Notes: a model not told the origin generated them from the sequence alone. 64,000 nucleotides of DNA from Rhabditoides inermis (GCA_963966185.1 CAWZYM010000398.1:532501-596500); one strand, 5' to 3'; positions 19,401 to 27,793 are shown, counted from the first letter of the stretch. Numbers and translations are program-made.

Positions 19401-21281
19401 TTTGGGGCGGCCATTTTGGTAGAGTGCGGGTGACACGAGCAGACCCGCGTCAGTGAGAGATTTGCGCGCGTTTGTGGACATAAACAGAGCGTCTACTGGT
19501 TGCGATAGACTGGCTTCGATGAATTTCTCGGATTCGCCAGGTATGCATTGATTGGAAGTGGAAATAATCCGGGCTGAGCAAATAGGCTCGGGAGGGGGCA
19601 CGGGTAAGTTATCGCAATTTATGGCAAAAATAGGAATGGACTCTTCGTCGAAAACTAGGCGCCGCTGTCGATAATCTATGCGCCACGGGGGGAGCTTGGC
19701 GAGCAGGTCGTTTCCAAGTATAATATTGTACGCGCGAACGCCTTTGCCAGCTGCTACGTCACTCGAGAATTGTACTTTATGTTTGAGCATAAATGAGCCT
19801 ATGCGAATAGTCACCTCTGCCGAGCCGGCCATAATTACCTCTGTACCTGATACGCCTGTTGCTTTTTCTATGCGCGGGGGGTCAAAATTAAATACGCCCA
19901 GTACGGCGGCGAGAGAGGTGTTAGCTATCGTAATCCCGGCGCCTGTGTCTACGAGTGCGAATACATCTACATTATTTATGGTGGCGCGGACTTGCGATAG
20001 AAAGAAGGATTCGGATTCGATGTTGAGGACAGAGAGACCTGGTTGAGAAGGTGAATTGCGCGATAAGCCATCAGAGCAAGAGGCACGGGAGTTTGGAGAG
20101 AACATGGGATCAGAGAGAGAGGCAGAGTGTGATGTAGACGCTTCAGAGACAGCGCGATCAGGTGAGAGAGGCGCAGAGTGTGATGTACGCACATCGGAGA
20201 TAGCGCGGGTATGTGAGAGAGGCGCAGAGTGTGATGCGGACGGGTCAGAGACACGGGAAGGCGAGAGAGGCGCGTTCATTACGGGCAACACGACAAGTTC
20301 CATCAAATCATCGGAAATCTCGGAAATAATGGGCGACGAGGCAGAGTTATGATTCGACACTGGAGAAATGGCGAGCGGATATGGAGGTGGAGGTGTGATT
20401 GCGCGATAAGCGACAGAGAGAGGATGAGGCGCGCCGTTGATAGAGTGCGAATTGATGTGGGAGACAGATGCTGGAGCGGTGCGGAAGTGCGAGAGAACGC
20501 GAGTAGAAACAGAGTCGAACGGATTAAGATTCATAGCGATATACCAAGATAATAGAGATAAAATGCAATTAGCGGAGACAATTATGCAACATAGAGAGAC
20601 CCACATATCGAACCATGACAAATGCAACAGCGGAAGCGCGAACCATTTGTGCTCACCGTCCTCTTTGGTGGCGGCTCCGGTGGCGAGCTCGTGTCCCTCT
20701 GGCTCTGCGCTCGTCCAGATTTGCTGCAACACAGGTGGGATTAATTCGGATATGTTGGTAATCATAAGGTTATGGAAAATAGTTAGTGGAATCGGTTCGG
20801 GTGAGAGGCTGCTGCCGGCGGCGCTAAAAAGTGGGCGGGACTTGATGGCTACAGTACTCCACTCGCCGCTGATTGGGTGGAAGACGGAGGCGTATTTGTT
20901 TATCAGACCTGTAATGACCGGGTTTACCGTGCTGCAATCTACAATTTGGGAAGAGAGGAGAATCGCTTGAGACAGAGGGTCATAAAACGCGGAAACATTG
21001 TGACCATCAAGGGTGACTATGGCCGCGGGATGTGCGTGGCACTGTCGTGGTTGAAAAGGGACGAGGTGGGTCTGGCCGGGGGGAATGAGCAAACAGCTGC
21101 GTACTCTGACTACGTGTGCTCCTACAGTATCTGCCACGATATCGGTGCGTCCTGAGAGGGACCGGAGGAGGGCTGTGGGGTCGCTGACTAGACTGGCGGA
21201 GACAGCCGTGGCGAGTGTGCTGATTCTATCGCAGAGCGTTGCTAGTCTGGCTGAACATGTGATAGATGTTGAGGGATTGAT
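16443..21281 (-). CDS. pol: ORF2: envelope-like C-terminal region plus protease, RT, RNase H and integrase
   Basis: The frame is open from 21281 to 16443 and overlaps the upstream ORF by 56 bases in the +1 frame; no ATG opens it. Residues counted from 21137: about 1-175 look like the remainder of a membrane glycoprotein ectodomain, about 176-203 form one hydrophobic membrane segment, and 205-365 are a Ser/Pro-rich linker with short SHSAPLS repeats. Then come aspartic protease (LVDTGAG at about 395-401), reverse transcriptase (YLDDI at 18549-18535), RNase H (HTDASLKG near 18100), integrase zinc finger (CRACELC near 17275) and the DDE core (FDLMGP, VTDNAS, GICERA). Seen: all catalytic boxes. 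Known: this domain order is Ty3/gypsy pol. Inferred: expression by frameshift or splicing. The last part of integrase is displaced at 16442. Confidence 0.85.
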   Translation of the reverse strand: MNPSTSITCSARLATLCDRISTLATAVSASLVSDPTALLRSLSGRTDIVADTVGAHVVRVRSCLLIPPGQTHLVPFQPRQCHAHPAAIVTLDGHNVSAFYDPLSQAILLSSQIVDCSTVNPVITGLINKYASVFHPISGEWSTVAIKSRPLFSAAGSSLSPEPIPLTIFHNLMITNISELIPPVLQQIWTSAEPEGHELATGAATKEDGEHKWFALPLLHLSWFDMWVSLCCIIVSANCILSLLSWYIAMNLNPFDSVSTRVLSHFRTAPASVSHINSHSINGAPHPLSVAYRAITPPPPYPLAISPVSNHNSASSPIISEISDDLMELVVLPVMNAPLSPSRVSDPSASHSAPLSHTRAISDVRTSHSAPLSPDRAVSEASTSHSASLSDPMFSPNSRASCSDGLSRNSPSQPGLSVLNIESESFFLSQVRATINNVDVFALVDTGAGITIANTSLAAVLGVFNFDPPRIEKATGVSGTEVIMAGSAEVTIRIGSFMLKHKVQFSSDVAAGKGVRAYNIILGNDLLAKLPPWRIDYRQRRLVFDEESIPIFAINCDNLPVPPPEPICSARIISTSNQCIPGESEKFIEASLSQPVDALFMSTNARKSLTDAGLLVSPALYQNGRPKILIVNPSKTPFTVYKDMTICDALIIDKTPSDTFIERTSHSFSGTEISELYVPADPPAPTDQQHIPGCDTSSDNAPETISLWQAALERSAVSLTQRAQLDALFWEFEHVFSKNDLDLGSCDFAPIQLRTTVDYPNYRPRPPRVPPKFQRELEAHIQKLIDAGRIEPSDTPWVHNVVLVRKKSGELRVCLDFRPLNNVTPRDYYPLPRIHDLLQKVAGNKLFSSFDLSMGYMQLALAPEAQEKCGFITHSGVYKALYLPFGLKNAGSIFCRTMARVLAGLENNSLAYLDDIICFSPNFEDHLDTIRKVLMRLSSFNLKISTKKLTDIARTSIIFLGHEVSEKSYSPSDRNVQAILDYPRPRTVKHTKGFIGTANFFRVFVNSFAGVASPLYDLMKGKVKFEWTSAQENSFMEIKKILSSKPCLAYPRDEPFILHTDASLKGIGAVLLQPSVDDPSKLAAIGYFSKSLSPSQRKYSATTAELFAIVQALRFFRATIYGNHTTVKCDHRPLTFLLQHNKIHDHLSRWVVELMSYDITIEYQAGSSNHVADALSCCEPTDTFVDDAPESDDIVEFPVCLTISPGDPLQPKLATIPAFGRSADILRAQINDPQSAAIREFIETGACPSYTENDSQSLELIAASARIAKNGLIYVKSRTKRQEAVFVPLCLRDLLFKGFHASPSAGGHFNHRKTLDKISRNYFWPHMSSDVFLRCRACELCQRKRDNAASRKKMMTVQSHAIMERVYFDLMGPVHLSAAGNQYVAVMVDHFSRYAVTTALPDNRAITVARAIVNDLILKHGCMRTLVTDNASYLVGHVIEEISRLLRIDRYLVTPYHHTGNGICERAIGTIQHLIRVYSSENQLDWDVHLQAMTFAYNTSVHTSTKETPFFLIHGRDPVFNVDLIIKHNNENHIPDYNDEGVFKETFTSCIHSAWKTAAANAEEAEAAREKQFNKPQLKVSDIRTCDRVWYRDFQPKRDLSKKTLPPMDRAV
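21226..21281 (-). other. +1 overlap between ORF1 and ORF2
   Basis: Both frames are open here. ORF1 ends at TAG 21228-21226; the last stop in the ORF2 frame is at 21284-21282. The envelope-like region runs across this overlap, so a +1 shift or an indel separates its two halves. Confidence 0.7.
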
Positions 21282-23757
21282 CTACCTCTACTGCGAGTAG
21301 CTGCGCGGCTAATTGGTTAGTGCTGGCATAGGCTGCTTCTGTGCTCCTTGTTTTGCGATTTTTGACTATGATACCGTAACCCTGGTCAGTGATTGTGAGA
21401 GATCTACTGCAATCCGACAATGATCTACTCTCGTTTGTCCAGCTCAAAGCAAATTCTTTGTTATCTGAGATCCACACGGGTGTCATTCTAGTTCCCGACA
21501 TGTACTGAACCGGAACGAACTTACAGTGCTCCTCCTTTTCGGGTTCCCATGTGACGGCCGATCCGTCGGGCAGTGAGCAATGACCTGTCTCGTATGCGCA
21601 TTCGTCTGCCCCTGGAAATGAGGCGATTGGGTAATCTTCACTCGCGCGCTTGTAAATCTTGCTTTTCATAAGTACACAGTTAGTAGTTGTAATTGAATAG
21701 TCTCGGCAGCAGCCGAAAGGGGCAGAAGGCCAATCGATTATGAGGGGGTGGAAAGTCCCCCACATCTCACTACGCTGTGACATTTCGCCAGCCGCGCACC
21801 GCTTGTGTTTCCACATTAGACGGCATTCTTCTATCGTTACCGCGTGCAAAGTCTCGGACCTTTCAATCGATCGTGCGCCAAAGAAATTGATTCGGAAAGT
21901 AGCGGTCTGAGAGATAACCTTGCAAACGTACGCGTCCGACTCGTACTGCTTGGTGTTTGGGCGCAGCAGGAGTAGGGACAGCGGTTCCGCCAGCGCCGAC
22001 GGGTCCGGCAGGAGGCGACTGCAATCGTAGTTTGTGGGGATGTGGACGAATTCGGCGCCCTGGCTAGGGCAAGTGAGAGCAGACAAAGAGTGGGAGGTGG
22101 ATGTTGCAGTGCCAATAAGGCAGACAAAGATCATGAGAGATGCTACTGTATATGAGAAACCACTGCCTGGAGCGAGGCTGAAGTTTCTATCAGCCAATTC
22201 AGTGTTACGTGCCAGAAGGGCTTCACATCTTGCCTGAGTTTCCGAGAGCTCTCTCCTCAGGCGGTCTTCTTCAAACGAGCCGGCCGCGGGCTGAAATGTG
22301 TTGTGGTCGAGTAGAGTGGAGGGGATTGGCGCGAGCGAGTTCACCTGTTGGTTCTGGAATTGGGGTTTTCTTACATCGGAATTTATACGAGGAGAAGGAC
22401 AAAATTTGGAAATGTGTCCGATACCTTTGCAATTAAAACATGTGACTCCGCTGTTACGCTGGGGGGGACCCTGACTCGGTGCCTGATTGCGCTGCGCCTT
22501 CTCATTGTCAGCTGCGCGCTTGCGGCACTCCGAATATGTATGGTAGCGTCTGCTACAGTAAGAGCATACCGGGACTTGCGAATCGCGAGAAGGCTGGATT
22601 TGCTGTGAACTAGCCGCAGAAGGCGGTTGTGTCGGTTGGTTGCTTGCGGCTGAGGGTCGGAACGCGTTCACCATCACGTCGCTTGCGGGGTCAAGTATAC
22701 GGTCAGCCGCGGCCTCTGCCAGCCATGCTTCTACTTCGATGGCTTTGTTAATCGCGGCTTGGAAGGTGGTGGGGCTCGACATGCGCACGTAGTACTTGAT
22801 GTCTCTACGCAGACGTGACACAAATTCGGACAGCATTTTGTTCTTGAACTCGTCAGGGGTTGTGGTGGCTCGCACTAGTCTCAGCAGTTTCTCCGTATAG
22901 CTAGTGACTGACTCGCCTACAGATTGTTTATATGCCGATAAGGCCTGCTCCGCTACGGCGCGCTGAGTGGGGGATTCGAAGAATTCGGACAAGTGCTTAA
23001 AAAGCTCGTCGTAGTTGTTCTTTTTCGAGTCGTCTAGTTCTTCTGCTTTTTCGCGCGCAATTCCATCCAAATTCAAAAGTAGGTACCTGGCCTTTTGTTC
23101 CGACGAGAGAGAAGGCGCCCGAAAGTTCATGACGTCCTCCAGTTTGCGGCGCCACATGGAAAGTTGTTGATGAGGTGCGCCGGTAAACGGGGCAATCTTC
23201 TCCGCAAAGCCATCTAGCGCGTTTATGGAGATCGCTGGAGTCACGGCGGCGACACGAGTCGATACTTCCTGCAAAGAATTGCTAAGTCTCCTGTTCATAG
23301 CGTCTGTTTTGCGGGTGAGGTGGGTGAGGACCTGTCCACTAGTGTTAGACGAGCAGTGCTGCACTGCGTTCAGAGCCGTGACTACTGAGTCGCGCAGCTG
23401 CCTACCGTCTCGCGCGAACAAGGATGCAGTAGCGTCCAGGTCTGTCAGTGTGCCTTTCACCATGTCTATATACCTGGTAGGTTTTGGGATTACTACCTGA
23501 CTTGCGGGGCGCGACGCCTCGGCGTCCTCCTCGCCGGACTCGGATGTCTGCCACGAAGTGGAGCCGAGGCTGGAAATGTCTGACTCATTATGACTGGAAG
23601 AGGGGCCACCGGCCGGGGTGTTATTGAAAGAGGCAGAAGCCTGGAGGTTGTTTGAAACAGAGGCAGAAGCCAGGGGATGGGTATCAGCAGTGGCAGAAGC
23701 CGTGATGTCACCAGGGGTTGCTGGAGGCAGTTTGGGAGTGTCTCCCGAGTTACTCAT
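21226..23757 (-). CDS. gag: ORF1: Gag joined to the N-terminal part of an envelope-like glycoprotein
   Basis: ATG 23757 to TAG 21226, 843 residues. Residues 1-95 are low-complexity; about 180-345 resemble a retrotransposon Gag domain (FAEKIAPFTG, MWRRKLEDV, FFESPTQRA, YTEKLLRLV). There are two CX2CX4HX4C zinc knuckles at 398-411 and 440-453. About 530-556 is a hydrophobic signal-like segment (YTVASLMIFVCLIGT), and 560-800 is a Cys-rich ectodomain-like region (for example EECRLMWKHKRC, PFGCCRDYS). A splice-acceptor-like acttcag falls at 22183-22178, just before the hydrophobic segment, so a spliced RNA could start there. The Cys-rich block is reminiscent of class III (gB-like, chuvirus-type) glycoproteins carried by invertebrate elements, but that is an impression, not a search result. 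The natural start is chosen over upstream frame because the upstream residues come from the leader and MITE. Confidence 0.8.
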   Translation of the reverse strand: MSNSGDTPKLPPATPGDITASATADTHPLASASVSNNLQASASFNNTPAGGPSSSHNESDISSLGSTSWQTSESGEEDAEASRPASQVVIPKPTRYIDMVKGTLTDLDATASLFARDGRQLRDSVVTALNAVQHCSSNTSGQVLTHLTRKTDAMNRRLSNSLQEVSTRVAAVTPAISINALDGFAEKIAPFTGAPHQQLSMWRRKLEDVMNFRAPSLSSEQKARYLLLNLDGIAREKAEELDDSKKNNYDELFKHLSEFFESPTQRAVAEQALSAYKQSVGESVTSYTEKLLRLVRATTTPDEFKNKMLSEFVSRLRRDIKYYVRMSSPTTFQAAINKAIEVEAWLAEAAADRILDPASDVMVNAFRPSAASNQPTQPPSAASSQQIQPSRDSQVPVCSYCSRRYHTYSECRKRAADNEKAQRNQAPSQGPPQRNSGVTCFNCKGIGHISKFCPSPRINSDVRKPQFQNQQVNSLAPIPSTLLDHNTFQPAAGSFEEDRLRRELSETQARCEALLARNTELADRNFSLAPGSGFSYTVASLMIFVCLIGTATSTSHSLSALTCPSQGAEFVHIPTNYDCSRLLPDPSALAEPLSLLLLRPNTKQYESDAYVCKVISQTATFRINFFGARSIERSETLHAVTIEECRLMWKHKRCAAGEMSQRSEMWGTFHPLIIDWPSAPFGCCRDYSITTTNCVLMKSKIYKRASEDYPIASFPGADECAYETGHCSLPDGSAVTWEPEKEEHCKFVPVQYMSGTRMTPVWISDNKEFALSWTNESRSLSDCSRSLTITDQGYGIIVKNRKTRSTEAAYASTNQLAAQLLAVEVDQSLNIYHMFSQTSNALR
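22178..22183 (-). promoter_or_regulatory. Candidate splice acceptor for an envelope-like mRNA
   Basis: Read on the minus strand the sequence is aacttcag, followed within about 35 bases by an in-frame ATG inside the hydrophobic segment. Splicing from a donor in the leader is an inference. Confidence 0.3.
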
Positions 23758-25377
23758 GGCGGTGCGAGGATACTGTATGTAGCTGAAACAGAGATGACGG
23801 TGCGAATGCGAGGCTGTGTTGCGAAAAAAAAGGGACGCGTAAGAGACGAGAGCGAGTGGGGGGAAGAGAGTGCGGATGGAGAGAGCGCGGTGAACAAAAG
23901 GATAGTGGGGGGAGAACGGATGGGTGTGAGGATACAGTATGTGGTTGAACCAAAAAACGAGGCGCTGCGAGCGAGAGAAATGTGTTGCGAAAGGGAACGG
24001 GCGAAAGCAGAGAGCGTGTGGAGAGGAGAGAGTGCGGAAGGAGAGAGCGTGGTGTAGTGATAGGCCCCGGGCAGACTTTTTCGCGAAAAAAATCGCGCGA
24101 AAACTGCAATACTTAAGCATGCATTATTGATTTGCAATTCGCAGCGCGAATCGCAAAAATGTTTTCGGCAAAAATTTGCGAAAATAGGTGACATACTTTT
24201 TCGCGCGAAAATTTCAGCGAATCGCGAAAATTTTCGCGGACACCGTTTTCGCTGCGAAACGAAAGATACCGCAGATTCGCTACTTTTTCGCGAATCCAGG
24301 TACGAATTTTCACTTTTCTGTATATTTTTCATTCTTTATAATTGAAAATACACTTCATGAACATCGTGGAAGCTGTATTGACCACAATTGTTTGCTGTTA
24401 TTACATACTAGTCGTTGCGCACTCGTGCCACCCGATTCGCGCGAAAAGTTTGGCGAATTTGAAAAAAGGCGTGCGCCAGTGACAAAACAATGTTCCTATT
24501 TGAATGTTTGGTGTTAAACATGTCACACAACCTCTAAGAAGTAAGTTTTCAATTATAACAAAGAAAACAAATCTGCGTAATTCTCAGTGGAAGCGAATAT
24601 CTTCGAATTCGCCAAATTTCAGCGAAAACGATCACCAATTCGCGCGATTATGGGTAGTTTCGCGATTCTCTCAAGCTAAAAGTTTTGCGATTATTTTCGC
24701 ATTTCGCTCGCGAAAAAGTCTGCCGGAGGCCATACAGTATCTGGTGTCGTTTTCGGGCAGATGTGTAATGGGACTGTGCGGCTCGACGCGGATTAGATCG
24801 AGAGAGGACTCAAGGGTCAGAGGGAAGGGTGGCGAAAAGCCGACGCGAGAGTGAATTACCGCGGACGACAGGCGAAACTTGAAAAGCGGACGTAACAAAC
24901 AGACAGCGGGCGCGCTATGGAACGGCAGTAGAGTCGCGAAAAGCGGAGATAATTCTGACTACGGAACTGTAAGAAGTGCTGAAAAAGCAACAGCGGGTTC
25001 GCTGCTCGCAACGCTGCACACGCTGGTCAAAAACCTCGGAGGCAGGGGTCAAACATCCTACCGCGTTCACAGGGGTCACAACATCCTGTCTCTCATGTAT
25101 GGGGGTCGTTCATCCCATGTCTACTCGAACAGTGGCCAACCACTCCGCTCGGGGAGTGGGTTTACTACTACGTACTGATGGGGTCGCCATGCCAATACGG
25201 GTCAAACTTCAAATGCGGTGCAAAAAGCACTCTTCTCGGAACAAACGCGCAATCTGCCGGTGGGGTGTGCGAAGGGAGGGTGAAATGCCAACGTTTACGC
25301 GGGAAGCGGTCGCTGGACCAGAGAGACAGAGACCCGGGGGAAGAGAGAGGGGTGGAAAGTCTTATTACATTACAATA
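23758..25377 (-). other. Element leader between PBS and gag
   Basis: About 1.6 kb with no convincing ORF. It contains a degenerate tandem repeat (23757-24060, units starting near ggtgcgaggatac and gtgtgaggatac), the MITE at 24063-24731, and a segment rich in short repeats of 'ggggtc' type (25030-25130). Confidence 0.5.
24063..24731. mobile_element. AT-rich MITE with 20-bp inverted ends
   Basis: The ends are GGCCCCGGGCAGACTTTTTC and, inverted, GGCCTCCGGCAGACTTTTTC; both continue with GCG. The interior is AT-rich and full of TTTTCGCG/CGCGAAAA runs, without coding capacity. A related end (gcgaaaaagtctgtcgggcc) occurs at about 30367-30387. It lies in the LTR element leader. Confidence 0.6.
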
Positions 25378-25395
25378 AGAAGCTCGCTGCTACCA
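25378..25395 (-). other. Primer-binding-site candidate
   Basis: Right after the 5' LTR the minus strand reads TGGTAGCAGCGAGCTTCT. It begins with TGG, the complement of a tRNA CCA end. I cannot name the tRNA. Confidence 0.55.
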
Positions 25396-26157
25396 GTAAC
25401 TCATACCGCCACCTGGTCAAGGTGGGCGGCAGCGGAGTTGAACGTGGCTAGCACCTTGCCCAACACACACAAGAACACACACGTGATACGGCACGGAAAG
25501 GCGGCTTTATCTAGAGAAAAGATGCAAAAAGCAAGAGCAGATGAAGTTGACCATGAAGTGGCTTGGTGGAGGGTTTATATACTGTCGGTTGGTGGCGTGA
25601 GGATTTGCAGGAAGGGTGCAGGAAGAGTGCTGAGGAGATCGCCGGCAGGCGATTGTGGTCTGCAATGACAACAAATTAGCATTTGTCTCGGACAGGAGCG
25701 AAGTGATCATGGGAACAGTGCGGAAAGTGATGCAATTGGATGTAGGTTGCTTGGTTTGTTGGTCTCTGAGGAATGTTGCCAGAAGGCTCTCTCTCTCTAA
25801 CTGTCTGCCTGTACTCTCTCTCTCAGTGATTCACCCATGATGTGATGCGCGGGTGAGAGAGGGGAGAGTGCGAGGATGAGAGAGATGATAGATCAGAAGC
25901 ACGTGCCATGCGCGTGTGATGCGCGTGCGAAGCGTGAGGCTGGGCACATGTGATACGCGTGTGATATGCGTGTAATGCGCGTGTGCTGCGTGTGCGGTAC
26001 ATGAGCGAGGGCACATGCGATGCGCATGTGTGAGAGATGATCCAGTGATGCGCGTGTGAGAGAGACGAGTCATCGAAGCTCGCGTGCGAGACATGATAGC
26101 ATCAGAGAGTGTTGCTTGAGAGCGTGCTAATTATCCGTGTGCGCAGCATACGTCACA
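25395..26157 (-). repeat. 5' LTR (about 763 bp)
   Basis: On the minus strand it starts TGTGACGT at 26157 and ends GAGTTACT at 25395. Bases 25395-25700 are shared with the left LTR remnant. Bases 25701-26157 (U3) are found only here and contain alternating GCGTGTGATGCG-type repeats. Confidence 0.75.
25574..25581 (-). promoter_or_regulatory. LTR TATA box
   Basis: The minus strand reads TATATAAA within the LTR; the left LTR has the same at 8818-8825. It would drive the genomic RNA toward gag. Confidence 0.55.
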
Positions 26158-26171
26158 TAGGCCACACGACC
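26158..26171 (-). pseudogene. 5' stub of the split tRNA-Arg gene
   Basis: TAGG plus the ten 5' bases of the tRNA interrupted at 8638. Confidence 0.85.
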
Positions 26172-26240
26172 ATGTGCTTCATGCATCCATTCACACGTCC
26201 TGAAGACCACTCACCAAGTTTTATGAGAGACAAAAAGTGT

Positions 26241-26322
26241 TGATGAGAGTGGGATTCGAACCCACGCCTCCGAAGAGACTGGTGCCTAAAACCAGCGCCT
26301 TAGACCGCTCGGCCATCTCACC
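26241..26322 (-). tRNA. tRNA-Leu(TAG)
   Basis: Standard Leu; first whole tRNA after the LTR element. Confidence 0.95.
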
Positions 26323-26391
26323 ACGTATTCGTGACAATTCGCGCATTTAAAGTGTTCAATATTTCATTCAGCTAGTGAGTTCAAAACATTT

Positions 26392-26464
26392 CTATCGTGA
26401 CAGGACTCGAACCTGCAATCTTCGGATCCGAAGTCCGACGCCTTATCCATTAGGCCACACGACC
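26392..26464 (-). tRNA. tRNA-Arg(TCG), A72 variant
   Basis: G1-A72 mismatch at the acceptor end; the rest is canonical. Confidence 0.8.
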
Positions 26465-26533
26465 ATGTGCTTCATGCATCCATTCACACGTCCTGAGGAC
26501 CACTCACCAAGTTTTATGAGAGACAAAAAGTGT

Positions 26534-26615
26534 TGATGAGAGTGGGATTCGAACCCACGCCTCCGAAGAGACTGGTGCCTAAAACCAGCGCCTTAGACCG
26601 CTCGGCCATCTCACC
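26534..26615 (-). tRNA. tRNA-Leu(TAG)
   Basis: Standard Leu with U33. Confidence 0.95.
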
Positions 26616-26684
26616 ACGTATTCGTGACAATTCGCGCATTTAAAGTGTTCAATATTTCATTCAGCTAGTGAGTTCAAAACATTT

Positions 26685-26757
26685 CTATCGTGACAGGACT
26701 CGAACCTGCAATCTTCGGATCCGAAGTCCGACGCCGTATCCATTAGGCCACACGACC
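26685..26757 (-). tRNA. tRNA-Arg(TCG), A72 and D-arm variant
   Basis: A72 plus one D-stem change (GGATACGG). Confidence 0.75.
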
Positions 26758-26830
26758 ATGTGGTTCATGCATCCATTCACACGTCCCGAGATCCACGCAC
26801 ACAGTTGTTTCCAATGAGTTCAAAACATTT

Positions 26831-26903
26831 CGATCGTGACAGGACTCGAACCTGCAATCTTCGGATCCGAAGTCCGACGCCTTATCCATTAGGCCACACG
26901 ACC
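26831..26903 (-). tRNA. tRNA-Arg(TCG)
   Basis: Canonical sequence. Confidence 0.94.
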
Positions 26904-26976
26904 ATGTGGTTCATGCATCCATTCACACGTCCCGAAATCCACGCACACAGTTCTTTCCAAATAGTTCAAAACATTC

Positions 26977-27049
26977 CGATCGTGACAGGACTCGAACCTG
27001 CAATCTTCGGATCCGAAGTCCGACGCCTTATCCATTAGGCCACACGACC
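26977..27049 (-). tRNA. tRNA-Arg(TCG)
   Basis: Canonical sequence. Confidence 0.94.
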
Positions 27050-27118
27050 ATGTGCTTCATGCATCCATTCACACGTCCTGAGGACCACTCACGAAGTTTT
27101 ATGAGAGACAAAAAGTGT

Positions 27119-27206
27119 TGATGAGAGTGGGATTCGAACCCACGCCTCCGAAGAGACTGGTGCCTAAGCCTAAAACCAGCGCCGTAGACCGCTCGGCCAT
27201 CTCACA
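27119..27206 (-). pseudogene. tRNA-Leu(TAG) pseudogene
   Basis: Six extra bases in the anticodon loop (gcctaagcctaaaacc on the plus strand), a D-arm change and a changed first base. The loop can no longer present the anticodon normally. Confidence 0.85.
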
Positions 27207-27276
27207 ACGGTATTCGTGACAATTCGCGCATTTAAAGTGTTTGATATTTCATTCAGCTAGTGAGTTCAAAACATTT

Positions 27277-27349
27277 CGATCGTGACAGGACTCGAACCTG
27301 CAATCTTCGGATCCGAAGTCCGACGCCTTATCCATTAGGCCACACGACC
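27277..27349 (-). tRNA. tRNA-Arg(TCG)
   Basis: Canonical sequence. Confidence 0.94.
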
Positions 27350-27418
27350 ATGTGCTTCATGCATCCATTCACACGTCCTGAAGACCACTCACCAAGTTTT
27401 ATGAGAGACAAAAAGTGT

Positions 27419-27500
27419 TGATGAGAGTGGGATTCGAACCCACGCCTCCGAAGAGACTGGTGCCTAAAACCAGCGCCTTAGACCGCTCGGCCATCTCACC
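27419..27500 (-). tRNA. tRNA-Leu(TAG)
   Basis: Standard Leu with U33. Confidence 0.95.
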
Positions 27501-27569
27501 ACGTATTCGTGACAATTCGCGCATTTAAAGTGTTCAATATTTCATTCAGCTAGTGAGTTCAAAACATTT

Positions 27570-27642
27570 CTATCGTGACAGGACTCGAACCTGCAATCTT
27601 CGGATCCGAAGTCCGACGCCTTATCCATTAGGCCACACGACC
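27570..27642 (-). tRNA. tRNA-Arg(TCG), A72 variant
   Basis: G1-A72 mismatch as at 26392-26464. Confidence 0.8.
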
Positions 27643-27711
27643 ATGTGCTTCATGCATCCATTCACACGTCCTGAGGACCACTCACCAAGTTTTATGAGAG
27701 ACAAAAAGTGT

Positions 27712-27793
27712 TGATGAGAGTGGGATTCGAACCCACGCCTCCGAAGAGACTGGTGCCTAAAACCAGCGCCTTAGACCGCTCGGCCATCTCACC
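27712..27793 (-). tRNA. tRNA-Leu(TAG)
   Basis: Last Leu copy of the array; standard sequence. Confidence 0.95.

Larger units (their letters stand above)
8639..26157 (-). mobile_element. 17.5-kb Ty3/gypsy-type LTR element with envelope-like and helicase ORFs
   Basis: The outer ends abut a tRNA-Arg gene, with TAGG at 8635-8638 and again at 26158-26161. Inside, on the minus strand: 5' LTR (26157-25395), primer-binding-site candidate, leader, Gag plus envelope-like ORF, envelope-like remainder plus PR-RT-RH-IN, SF1 helicase ORF3, an inverted segment (8945-12096), and a partial 3' LTR. The RT-RH-IN order and YLDDI box are those of Metaviridae. Envelope-like coding between gag and pol, and a helicase downstream of pol, are not part of the usual layout. 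The copy is defective (frame breaks, inverted duplication, truncated LTR) but recent, because the shared LTR parts differ at one base. An alternative is a nest of separate insertions; continuous strand, order and outer duplication favour one element later rearranged. Confidence 0.82.

Noticed and set aside
23758..24120. ORF1 extended upstream of ATG 23757
   Set aside because: The extra residues come from the leader repeat and the MITE end and show no Gag features.
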